A DNA stretch of 64,000 nt from Pararobbsia alpina_A (GTDB lineage Bacteria > Pseudomonadota > Gammaproteobacteria > Burkholderiales > Burkholderiaceae): the NCBI RefSeq assembly GCF_965118125.1, contig NZ_OZ221287.1:2790001-2854000 (forward strand), given 5' to 3'. The position numbers and the translations under genes are program-made. The notes under the pieces were generated by a model. That model did not search any database. It saw nothing but the letters and a program-made list of their open reading frames with translations, and was not told the DNA's origin. This document shows, piece after piece, positions 46,309 through 54,704 of this stretch; position 1 is the stretch's first letter, and the number at the start of each line of letters is the position of its first letter.

Positions 46309-47391
46309 CTACGCGTCCGTTTGATGCGGTAAGGCAGTCACATTTTTGACGAAGACCTTTCGTGTCCAAGGCATCAAATCGCGGTATGCGATTGAGGTGC
46401 CTAGCATTGTTCCCGTGCCACCCTTATGGCGCGCGTTAGCCACGTCAAACGATTTCCTCGCGACTTCGAGAAGTCCCTCCGTCGATTTGACGTTCTCGCC
46501 GCTCTCCACCACCGTTTCGTACGTGGTCCACACGCCGTTTGCCAGTTGGCGTCTCGCGTCGTTGATCACCTCATCCTGTTCCGCCGCTTTTGCTTGAGCC
46601 TCCCGTATCTGATATGAGCGAGAGAAGCCCTCAAACAGCGGAATCTTCACGACCACGCTGATGTACCAATCGCGCCTGGTCGCAGGGAACTCGGGTATGC
46701 CCGACCCCAGACTGGCGGGTTGATTGTTGCGCGTGTATTTCCCCTCGAGCGAAATCGACGGCAATCCGTCAGCGACTGCCTTGTCAATCTGGACAGCTGC
46801 GGCGTTTCGCTGAGGCACCGCAGAAGCAATATTCGGATCGTTGTCGTTCGCTTCTTCGAGCAGTTCACGAACCGAGTATGCCGTCAGCGGTTGAATTTCC
46901 AACGCCACCGCTACATCCGGCAAGTCGAGCGGCAGCGAGGGATCCTGGCCCATATCCAACGCCAGCGCGCCTGACGCGGATCGGCACTCGCTTTGCGCTT
47001 TTTCGTAGTCAAAGCGCGCCTCCTCAGCCGAAGTCGAAGCCTGCAGGACGTCCGACATAGGCGCCACGCCGTGATCGACGTGAATCTGTGCGGCCGCTTC
47101 GGTTTGTGCGGCCCCCTGAGCTGCTTCTTTCGCGGCGGCGGCACCAGCGGCGCCAAGTGCAGAGTAATAGTCCTTCGCCAAGTTAGCGAAAGATGTTCCC
47201 AACGCGGCCCTGTAGGAGGCATCAGCTGCGGTTACAAACTCGGCAGCCGCACGAGCGGCGGCGGAACGGCTCCCGAAGTCCCACAGGACCAAATCGGCTG
47301 TGACGTCTACCGTCTCGATCCAGGGTTCCTGGCGCAGCAATATTGATCGCAAGCGTACCGGACGTCGTTTATTCCCAGATTGTTCCAACAC
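46309..47391 (-). pseudogene. Truncated TolC-family outer-membrane efflux protein gene
   Basis: The 360-residue frame contains the coiled-coil core of a TolC/CyaE-type protein (WIETVDVTADLVLWDFGSRS, YYSALGAAGAAAA, ARFDYEKAQSECRSASGALAL, VKIPLFEGFSRSYQIREAQAKA). The ~100 N-terminal residues and the signal peptide are missing. The C-terminus leaves the family sequence after VANARHKGGTGTML and runs into an unrelated tail, as if frameshifted or cut. Family members are usually 450-500 residues. No MFP or inner-membrane pump genes are nearby. It is probably a remnant. Confidence 0.75.
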
Positions 47392-47941
47392 ATAGTCCGA
47401 CCCAAAATCCCGAATCGAATCTATCGTCGTTATTTAATGTTTTAACGGTGATTTGGTATCGACCAGCCGGCAACCGCATCGAATCCAACGTTAGGGATGG
47501 GCCCGCGGCAACGGCAACTCTACCTTGCCAACCGGACTGCGTAACTACGTCTCCACTTTTTACAACACGATTGTTGTTTAAATCTACCCACGTGACGTAC
47601 AACCTAATAGGGTGATGTGGAGCGGGACGTGTTATTTCATTTTCCGTCAAGACACCGAATCGATTACCAGTCACATCAAGTATGGTGTTTTGATATTTAT
47701 TCATTAAGTCCGATCGAGTGGCGGGAAGCAGGACTTGCAGAGCAAGCATCACCGGATTTGGATTATTTCGAATATCAACCGCGCTTAGGCTAAAATTAAT
47801 CGTTGCAACACTATTGGCAATACGCAGATCGATTGGCGTGAGCCCTTTCGGGAACCCCTGTTTTGTAGATTCGCCCGCCGCGCACCCTGAAATTAGCGCA
47901 ACAAATAAAAACATCGAAATACAGGTAATTCGATTTATCAT
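47369..47941 (-). CDS. Lipoprotein of unknown function (possibly DUF5625-like)
   Basis: 190 residues from the ATG at 47941. A lipoprotein signal is clear (SMFLFVALISGC|AA). The mature part reads as a beta-sandwich: LRIANSVATINFSLSAVDIRNN, IRLYVTWVDLNNNRVV and LPAGRYQITVKTLNNDDRF. The last of these resembles the C-terminus of DUF5625 proteins, but that match is from memory and tentative. The gene is markedly more AT-rich than its surroundings, suggesting transfer. It overlaps the TolC remnant by 23 bases. Confidence 0.65.
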   Translation of the reverse strand: MINRITCISMFLFVALISGCAAGESTKQGFPKGLTPIDLRIANSVATINFSLSAVDIRNNPNPVMLALQVLLPATRSDLMNKYQNTILDVTGNRFGVLTENEITRPAPHHPIRLYVTWVDLNNNRVVKSGDVVTQSGWQGRVAVAAGPSLTLDSMRLPAGRYQITVKTLNNDDRFDSGFWVGLCVGTIWE

Positions 47942-48764
47942 TTTCTTGTTCTTGAACAAAGAACGATCGAACGTCCGCGACAAAGCCTTCAGATTGCATC
48001 AATCTAGTTTTATAAGCTCGTTCACTAGTCGCTGGAACAAATCAATCCTCGGGTAAACCTCACTAACTACTGCTCAATCGATGGCTACACCGTGACGTGC
48101 CCTCAAAGATATGGGTGGTTCAATTATCAAGTAATTTTAATACAAATGAAATTTCTATCGAGCGATATGCTTACAAAAAATTACCTTCATTGTTATTGCA
48201 CCATTCTTTCTATTTTATTTCAGCAAAGAGGGTAATCAACTTCAGACCCTTCCGTTGTCTTTTAGTTTTTCAGTCGACGGCGCACAAAACTGCTGTTGCA
48301 AAGCTTGCTTGTTTTCTCCCGCCTGACGATTCGCTCGCCTAAATTACCCACCGAAGCAACGAGATACGATTATCTTTGTTGGCGCTATTCCTCCGATTCG
48401 CTACGTCGGAGATGCTGCAACAGCAGGCCGCGCAACCGAGTGAAGATCTCGCTTTACACGATGCTGTCAGGATCACATTGTTTCGCGTCAGGCGGATGCG
48501 GCCGCTTCGGCCATGACGCGACTGCTGCAGTCGTCGCGGGATCGGATGTTGAGGTACACGGTCAAGCCGTGACACGCGTTCGCGCGCGTCATGGCGAAGA
48601 TATAAAGATTCTCTGGTTCGTGTCGTTAATTTGTCTAAGGATTCGCCAACTCGACGGATATAGGGGCGAGCAGCGTGCGACACGCACGAAGCGCTGCGCG
48701 ATCGGTCGAGCCGAATCTGGCAACGGCGCGGGTTCGCGCTTTTCGACAAGTGCAAGAGAATCGA
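47942..48764. other. AT-rich gap containing the GntR 3'-end duplicate
   Basis: About 820 bases without a convincing gene. 47942-48400 is AT-rich and unlike the rest of the window. 48404-48572 is the GntR duplicate. The remainder up to 48764 is ordinary GC and leads into the lipoprotein gene. Confidence 0.6.
48404..48572. repeat. Duplicated 3' end of the GntR gene (right copy)
   Basis: 169 bases matching 46081-46250. A base is missing (GTCAGGATCAC for GTCAGGCATCAC), so the frame is broken. No promoter or start is attached. It marks the right-hand part of the second accessory patch. Confidence 0.9.
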
Positions 48765-49247
48765 ATGAAAACAAACTACCGAACTTTAGTGCTCGCAACG
48801 GGCGCTGCGCTCATCGCGACGGGCTGCGCAAGCGGGCCCGGATTCAAAGAGACATCTGCATCGCTTCCGACGCTTTCAGCCGACAAGGGGCGTGTCTACT
48901 TCTTCCGCTCTGGTTCGTTCGCTGGCGCAGCCATTCAGCCTGAAATCCATCTCAACGGCCAAGTCGTAGGTCGGTCGAAGCCTGGTGGGTTCTTCTACCT
49001 GGACGAACCTCCGGGCGCGTACACGGTATCCACGTCGACCGAGGTCGAAGAAACGGTGGACTTCACGCTGCACGCCGGAGAAACCCGCTACGTGCGCACC
49101 TCGGTCAGCATGGGTCTTTTTGTTGGCCACATCACGCCCACGCTTGAAGATCCGCAAACCGCGCCCAAGCAACTCGAAGACCTCAAGTACACGGGCGCCG
49201 AACCGGGCAAGACGGCTTCGATCTCGACTGACAAAGGCAAGATGTAA
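48765..49247 (+). CDS. DUF2846-type lipoprotein
   Basis: 160 residues from the ATG at 48765. It has a lipobox near Cys20 (ALIATGC|AS). The mature part matches the DUF2846 pattern: KGRVYFFRSGSFAGAAIQPEI, LNGQVVGRSKPGGFFYLDEPPG and FTLHAGETRYVRTSV. The family is common in proteobacteria and uncharacterised; it is presumably attached to a cell-envelope membrane. A perfect hairpin follows at 49284-49304. Confidence 0.85.
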   Translation: MKTNYRTLVLATGAALIATGCASGPGFKETSASLPTLSADKGRVYFFRSGSFAGAAIQPEIHLNGQVVGRSKPGGFFYLDEPPGAYTVSTSTEVEETVDFTLHAGETRYVRTSVSMGLFVGHITPTLEDPQTAPKQLEDLKYTGAEPGKTASISTDKGKM

Positions 49248-49283
49248 CTGCCTTGTCTAGCCTCGCTCGAGGACATGCAGGCG

Positions 49284-49304
49284 GCAGGCAGCATCGCTGC
49301 CTGC
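49284..49304 (+). terminator. Perfect 9-bp hairpin downstream of the DUF2846 gene
   Basis: GCAGGCAGC (49284-49292) and GCTGCCTGC (49296-49304) around an ATC loop. Only a weak T-stretch follows, so it is either a modest terminator or a pausing structure. Confidence 0.6.
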
Positions 49305-49397
49305 TTGCATCGTGAATCCTTGGAATCGCTCTGAGGCACGTTGATACGACACGCTTTCGATTCGGTGCCATCCGCAACAACTCGGCTTTCCTCCGCT

Positions 49398-49901
49398 ATG
49401 CGCCCTCATCGCTTCGCCCCCGTAGTACTCGCACTCTCCTTGTCCGGCTGCCTAAGCTATCAAGATCCTCGCTCGGTCGCCGATCAGAAGGCGGAGTTAG
49501 ACACGGCATCTGCTGCCTTGATTGGAAACTACGAGGTCACAGACAGCCGAGTCGATTATCGGCATTTCTCAGGCATCTCGATCCGCAAAGGTCGCAACGG
49601 TCTGGACGTCTCGTTCTTAAGTCCGACAACTGGCGATGCAATCCTGAAAGGCTGGAAATGCCGTGGTTGGGCGGCGAGCAAGACAACCTATGTCGCCGTC
49701 ATGTGCGATGCACTCGACCAGCGTGTGGCCTACTTCAACGTCTCTCGCGTGTCGCAGTCCGATGAAACCATCAAGGACGGGGCCATGTTCGGGGGTTTTC
49801 CGCCGATGACCGTGCCCGCTGGCAACTACATCGTCGAATTCACCGAGGCCGGAAGCGGGCGAACTCACTACTACGCGTTGGCCAAGAAAGAAGCGGACTA
49901 A
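49398..49901 (+). CDS. Small lipoprotein of unknown function
   Basis: 167 residues from the ATG at 49398, the start that places the lipobox (LALSLSGC|LS) at a normal distance. The mature part has GNYEVTDSRVDYRHFSGI, KGWKCRGWAASKTTYVAVMCD and PAGNYIVEFTEAGSGRTHYYAL, suggesting an all-beta fold with a cysteine pair. No family is recognised. It lies behind the DUF2846 lipoprotein and could be functionally linked with it. Confidence 0.65.
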   Translation: MRPHRFAPVVLALSLSGCLSYQDPRSVADQKAELDTASAALIGNYEVTDSRVDYRHFSGISIRKGRNGLDVSFLSPTTGDAILKGWKCRGWAASKTTYVAVMCDALDQRVAYFNVSRVSQSDETIKDGAMFGGFPPMTVPAGNYIVEFTEAGSGRTHYYALAKKEAD

Positions 49902-49980
49902 AAGTACGCACCACGACGACACATCGCTTCACCCGGCGGCAGCGCACCGAGCGCATGCGGCGTGCTGCCGACAAGACTGA

Positions 49981-50367
49981 TCATTGCAGCTGGTGCCCCG
50001 CGCCAGTCAGCAGCTTTACGGCCGCGGCGAGGTCTTCCGTTTTCACGAGCAGATGATCGCCGTCAAACGTGGACACGACGAAGATGCCGAGGCCGGCCTC
50101 CGAAAGGGGCTTGATGACCGACAGTACGATCCCTGTCTCCCCGAAGGCGAACGGACCGATGAACTTGAAACACGTCCAGTCGCGATCGATTTGACAGCCC
50201 TCGGGCACGCGAGACTGCAGACAGACGATCGACAGTTCGTCTTCCGTGCGAGCCATGCACACAAATCCGCTTCCATCTGCCCATGCCGGAATAGCAGCGT
50301 CAGGCGCGTGCCGGGTGATTGCGTAGGTGCCCTGCAATTGTTTCAGTTTGATCGATTTACCGGTCAT
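49981..50367 (-). CDS. ACT-domain protein
   Basis: 128 residues from the ATG at 50367. It has two ACT-like halves: GFVCMARTEDELSIVCLQSRVPEG and GIVLSVIKPLSEAGLGIFVVSTFDGDHLLVKTEDLAAAVKLL. Stand-alone ACT_7-type proteins bind small ligands such as amino acids. No catalytic domain is attached. It lies 83 bases upstream-to-downstream of the bicupin gene on the same strand and may share a transcript with it. Confidence 0.8.
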   Translation of the reverse strand: MTGKSIKLKQLQGTYAITRHAPDAAIPAWADGSGFVCMARTEDELSIVCLQSRVPEGCQIDRDWTCFKFIGPFAFGETGIVLSVIKPLSEAGLGIFVVSTFDGDHLLVKTEDLAAAVKLLTGAGHQLQ

Positions 50368-50449
50368 GCCGATTCTCTCTGCGTTTTCTCTGCGTTTCCG
50401 CCGCATTGCCGTTAAACACATCTCGCATGAGCTGCATCACGCGAGACGA

Positions 50450-51151
50450 CTAAGCACTCGCCACAAGATGGGCCAGATGTCTGGTCTTCAAGTACACCGT
50501 CGCGCCCTCCTGACTCACGCCAATCGCCGCCGGCACAGGGCGCGGATTGTGGGCAACGGCCGATGAGGCCAACGCCGGATGACGGACCCAGCTCCCGCTT
50601 TGAAGCAGTCCGGCATCCGATTGCAAGGCGCCGTCGATCACCAGGAGCTCGACGCCGCCGCGCGTATCCGCGAACAGTGTTTGTCCAGGTAACACACGCT
50701 GTAGCCATACGGTTTCCGAGTCACTCGAAAAGAGCGGACACATCCAGTGCTCGCCCTGCTGACGCCATGATTGTGGATCGCGTGTATCGATGCGCACCGA
50801 TCGCTTGTCGTTGGCGCTCATCTGCCAGAGCTTGACGAAAATCGTCGCGCCTTCCGTGCTGAACGGCGCGTGTGACGACCCCGGCGGATTGCGCAGATAC
50901 CAGCCTGCTGGAAAATCGGCGCTCGCGTCTGAAAACGTCCCGTTAAGCACAAGGATTTCCTCGCCACCGGGATGGGCATGCACCGGGAAATGCGAAGCCG
51001 GCGCGTAGCGAACGATGCTCGTCGCTCTCGCCTTCTCGTCACCAAGCCTGTCGAGCATCACACGCTCAACGCCACCCTGAGGCGACATGACCCATTGATA
51101 TTGATCGGGCGTAACGACGGCGCGGCACGAAAAATCAGCGTTCACCAGCAT
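50450..51151 (-). CDS. ChrR-like bicupin protein
   Basis: 233 residues in two cupin halves. The first has FPVHAHPGGEEILVLNGTFSDASADFPAGWYLRNPPGSSHAPF, with metal-ligand His/Glu positions. The second (LPGQTLFADTRGGVELLVIDGALQ) lacks most ligands. This is the anti-sigma ChrR cupin pattern without the zinc-binding N-terminal domain. No sigma factor lies next to it. The role is not known. Confidence 0.8.
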   Translation of the reverse strand: MLVNADFSCRAVVTPDQYQWVMSPQGGVERVMLDRLGDEKARATSIVRYAPASHFPVHAHPGGEEILVLNGTFSDASADFPAGWYLRNPPGSSHAPFSTEGATIFVKLWQMSANDKRSVRIDTRDPQSWRQQGEHWMCPLFSSDSETVWLQRVLPGQTLFADTRGGVELLVIDGALQSDAGLLQSGSWVRHPALASSAVAHNPRPVPAAIGVSQEGATVYLKTRHLAHLVASA

Positions 51152-51200
51152 AAGCAGAATTCCAGAACGTCTCGTGCACGCACGCGTCGTACACGCTTTC

Positions 51201-51974
51201 TCAGTTACGGCCAGCCATCACCCCGCCATCGACATCCCAGATCGCGCCCGTGACCCAGCCAGCTTTGTCGGACAGCAGGAATGCGACGACCTCAGCGACA
51301 TCGGTCGGCGTACCGATACGTCCGATCGGGTGAAAGCCGTTGAAGCCTTGCAGGACGCCATGCACTTCGGCCTTCGGAATGAACCCTTCATAGATCGGCG
51401 TCTGCACCACAGCAGGTGAGACCGCGTTCACGCGAATGCCCTTCGGCGCCAATTCCATCGCCAGATGTTGCGTCAGCGAATGAAGCCCGGCCTTTGCCAT
51501 CGAATACGCCGACGACGGTGTGGCGGCGATCGCCTGTTTGGCCCACATCGAACCGATGTTGACGATGGCACCTGGCCGTCCTTTCGAAACCAGATTCGCT
51601 GCGACCTTTTGCGTAATGAAGAAGAACGCCTTGTTCAGGTTCATATACAGGTCGTAGTCGTTCCGATCATACTCGAGGAACGGTTTGGGAAGGAACACGC
51701 CGGCCGCGTTCACGAGCAGATCGATATCCGCATGCGATGCATCGAGCGTTGCCAATAGCCCAGTCACCGCATCGTCATTCGACAGATCGGCCGTCAACGC
51801 GGTGACTTTACCCATGGCCGAAAGCTCCTGACGTGCCGCTTCGGTCTTGTCGGCGCGGCTACCCACAATGATCGCACTAGCCCCCTCAGCCATCACCACT
51901 CGGGCAGTCTGCAGCCCGATCCCGCTTGTGCCGCCCACGACCAGCAATGTCTTGCCTTCGAACTGTTTGCTCAC
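51201..51974 (-). CDS. Short-chain dehydrogenase/reductase
   Basis: 257 residues from a GTG at 51974, which has AAAGG upstream; the longer frame to 52040 is unlikely. It has the cofactor motif VVGGTSGIG, VNAAG (NNAG-equivalent), and catalytic Ser in NIGSMW with Tyr/Lys in YSMAKAG. It is a classical SDR oxidoreductase using NAD(P)H; the substrate is unknown. It is divergent from a LysR regulator with a 175-base shared promoter region, so it is probably that regulator's target. Confidence 0.9.
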   Translation of the reverse strand: MSKQFEGKTLLVVGGTSGIGLQTARVVMAEGASAIIVGSRADKTEAARQELSAMGKVTALTADLSNDDAVTGLLATLDASHADIDLLVNAAGVFLPKPFLEYDRNDYDLYMNLNKAFFFITQKVAANLVSKGRPGAIVNIGSMWAKQAIAATPSSAYSMAKAGLHSLTQHLAMELAPKGIRVNAVSPAVVQTPIYEGFIPKAEVHGVLQGFNGFHPIGRIGTPTDVAEVVAFLLSDKAGWVTGAIWDVDGGVMAGRN

Positions 51975-52149
51975 GATGCACCTTTCAGAATAGGAAGAAA
52001 ATCTTTTCGCGACACGAATCGACCGACGTTGCCGCGTCAAACCCGCTTATCCACCTTGGATATCGCAGGACAGGGTTCATTCTTATGCGAGCCCTCTACG
52101 CGCACAAACGAGATAAAGTGTCAGCCATCCAAAGAAAATCTTTATCGCC

Positions 52150-53058
52150 ATGAAGTCGATTGCTTACCTCAACGCACTGCGCGCTTTCGAGGCCAGCGCA
52201 CGGCACCAAAGCTTTTCCGCTGCCGCCGCCGAGCTTCACGTCACGCCCGCGGCGGTCGGTCAACTGGTGCGAACGCTTGAAGATGCACTTGGAACGCAGC
52301 TGTTTGCACGCGCCAGCGCCGGTCGCACGCGGCTGATTCCGACGGAGGTGGCCGAGCGCGCGCTGCCCGACATTCGGGCAGGCTTTGATCGTCTTGCAAT
52401 CGGTATGGAACGGCTCAAGGAAGGATCGACAAGCGGTGTGCTCACGGTGACGGTGAGTCCCGCATTCGCCGCCAAATGGCTGTTGCCGCGCATCGACACG
52501 TTCCAGGCAGCCTGGCCCGATATGGATGTTCGGCTCGACACCAGCCTGAAGCCCGTCGACTTCGTCGCGCAGCAGATCGATATCGGTGTTCGATATGGCT
52601 CAGGAAGCTGGCCGGGTTTAGCGGCGGAGAAACTGATGGATGAAGAGGTCTATCCGGTGTGCTCACCGAAGTTCAAGAGCCAGCATCGCGCGATGCGCAC
52701 ACCGGCCGATCTGACGCAAGAAACGCTGATCCACGATCTCTCAATGGATGAACAGTCAGGCTTCCCCTCGTGGAGTGACTGGTTGCGCAAAGCGGGAGCG
52801 ACAAAAAGTGCGGTCAAACGCGGGATGAAGATCAACAATTCCGCGGCAGTATTGCAAGCCGCGATCGACGGCCAGGGCATTGCGCTCGCCCGCAGCGTGA
52901 TGGCCCGCGACGATCTGGCCGCAGGTCGTCTGGTTCGGCTCTTTCCGGATGTTTCGCTGCCGTCGTCCTTGGCGTACTACATCGTGTACCGCCCCGACTG
53001 CGCGGCGCTACCTCGCATTGCGGCGTTCCGGTCCTGGCTCATCGACGCGGCTGCGTAA
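52150..53058 (+). CDS. LysR-family regulator (GcvA-like)
   Basis: 302 residues. The N-terminal HTH is FEASARHQSFSAAAAELHVTPAAVGQLVRTLED; the substrate-binding domain begins LTVTVSPAFAAKWLLPRIDTF, typical of the GcvA/AmpR-like branch, and ends CAALPRIAAFRSWL. It is divergent from the SDR gene, which it probably regulates. The inducer is not evident. Confidence 0.92.
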   Translation: MKSIAYLNALRAFEASARHQSFSAAAAELHVTPAAVGQLVRTLEDALGTQLFARASAGRTRLIPTEVAERALPDIRAGFDRLAIGMERLKEGSTSGVLTVTVSPAFAAKWLLPRIDTFQAAWPDMDVRLDTSLKPVDFVAQQIDIGVRYGSGSWPGLAAEKLMDEEVYPVCSPKFKSQHRAMRTPADLTQETLIHDLSMDEQSGFPSWSDWLRKAGATKSAVKRGMKINNSAAVLQAAIDGQGIALARSVMARDDLAAGRLVRLFPDVSLPSSLAYYIVYRPDCAALPRIAAFRSWLIDAAA

Positions 53059-53555
53059 TGTCCGCACCTTTTCCCTTTTGCATCGCCGACGGTGCTAAAT
53101 ATCGTCACTGTCTTTGCATGCCGATAAGGTGCCCTGCCCAATCCAAAGAACGTCTTACGCTGCGCATGACGGCAATCTCCGCACTCAAGTCGCATGCAAC
53201 GACCTTTCAATAAAAAGAAGTATGTTAATTGCGATTTAATTATTGTGAGACCGAGTTATACCTACAATTTCTAGGCACATGCATGGATCACATAAAAATC
53301 ATTTAGAACGATTCCGTGTTACGGGCCCTGCATCGGCGCCGGGATGAGGCATTCGAGCCCACTGTACCCTTGTTTTCCAATATCTTTATTAATCCGATTA
53401 AACTGTACTCTATTTTAATTTCACATTAGAAATATTTAAAGACTTCTCGCAATCACCTTCACAGCACGATTTAAGTTTTAGTCATACACTGCGATTGTAT
53501 TAATCAGCCTTGCTAAAGAAGGCCGATTGTTTTTCCTTTGGAGACAAGGCAGCGA
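53059..53555. other. AT-rich gap between two LysR genes
   Basis: About 500 bases. The stretch 53215-53500 is AT-rich compared with the rest of the window and carries no credible open frame. GCCTT/AAGGC arms near 53507-53524 with a following TTGTTTTT form a weak terminator-like hairpin just before the ribosome site of the next gene. Confidence 0.5.
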
Positions 53556-54704
53556 ATGAAAAACATAACAATTCGCCAACTAAAAACTTTCGAAAGTGTT
53601 GCGAGAAACCTGAGCTTTTCGCGTGCGGCAGAAGACCTTCATCTGACCCAACCCGCGGTGTCGATGCAGATCAAACAGGTCGAAGACCTCGCGGGCGTGG
53701 CGCTATTCAGTCACGCAGGCAAGCGCATTGCCCTGACCGATGCGGGCAAGCTCATGCTCCGCCACAGCATGACGATCCTCGCGGATCTGAAAGCGGCGGA
53801 GCAATCGTTCGCCACCTTGAAAAAAGGCACTTCGCCGCGTTTGCGTGTGGGCCTCATCACCTCTGGCAGTTACATGTTTCCGCATTTGATCAGTGCGTTC
53901 ATGCATCAGGCGACCGGCCTCGATCTCGACCTCAATGTGCGGCGTCGCGATCAGCTGATCACCCTGCTGCGCAGCGACGAGATCGATCTGGCGATCATGG
54001 TGCACGCCCCCGACGATCCTGCAATCGTCTGCGAGCCCTTCGCGCCGAACCCGTTCGTGCTGGTCTCGTCACCGTCGCACCCGCTTGCAAGCGAACGCGA
54101 CATCCCGCTGTCGCGCATCGCCGACGAATGTCTGATCGTCAGGGAAAACGGTACGGACACGCGCAGTGCCGTCAATGAAGCGTTCCGGAACCCGTCGAGC
54201 GCGCCGCGTTTTATGGAAATCGGTTGTGCGGAGGCCATCAAGCATTCCGTGATGGCCGATATCGGCATCAGCTTTCTGCCTGCACAGACCATTCAATCGG
54301 AAGTCCGCGCGGGCTTGTTGAAAGTACTCGACGTGCAAGGGTTTCCGGTCCGGCGCCACTGGTGTCTCGTCCATCGCGCGGATCGCCACCTTCCACCCGG
54401 CGCCCTCGACTTCAGGGAATTCCTTCTCGCAGAAGGCAAAGACCGGCTCGCGCACTTCACGGGTATCGACAACGTGCATACGGGCATGACTCATCAGCAC
54501 GAGAAATATGCTGCTCCAGAGACGCTAACCCTGCCCACGCCGGTCGCAACGACGGCAAGCCTTGAAGTCGCGCTTCGCACGCGCTCGCTGCTACGAAAGC
54601 ACGGCTTGCCAGATGAGCGCGACGTTGAGGGCCACGATCACGGCCGCGGCGACAGCGGCGATGACGATCAGTTTCCGGCTCGCCGCAAACCCGCCCATCA
54701 CTGA
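53556..54704 (+). CDS. LysR-family regulator (CbbR-like) with a C-terminal extension
   Basis: 382 residues from the ATG at 53556, with AAGG upstream. The HTH is FESVARNLSFSRAAEDLHLTQPAVSMQIKQVEDL, followed by a CbbR-like effector domain (LRVGLITSGSYMFPHLISAFM). LysR proteins are normally ~300-320 residues; here the fold should finish near residue 305. The remaining ~75 residues are His/Asp/Arg-rich and look non-native, and the last ~38 are antisense to the 3' end of mntH. A lost stop codon is likely. It is convergent with mntH. Confidence 0.85.
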   Translation: MKNITIRQLKTFESVARNLSFSRAAEDLHLTQPAVSMQIKQVEDLAGVALFSHAGKRIALTDAGKLMLRHSMTILADLKAAEQSFATLKKGTSPRLRVGLITSGSYMFPHLISAFMHQATGLDLDLNVRRRDQLITLLRSDEIDLAIMVHAPDDPAIVCEPFAPNPFVLVSSPSHPLASERDIPLSRIADECLIVRENGTDTRSAVNEAFRNPSSAPRFMEIGCAEAIKHSVMADIGISFLPAQTIQSEVRAGLLKVLDVQGFPVRRHWCLVHRADRHLPPGALDFREFLLAEGKDRLAHFTGIDNVHTGMTHQHEKYAAPETLTLPTPVATTASLEVALRTRSLLRKHGLPDERDVEGHDHGRGDSGDDDQFPARRKPAHH

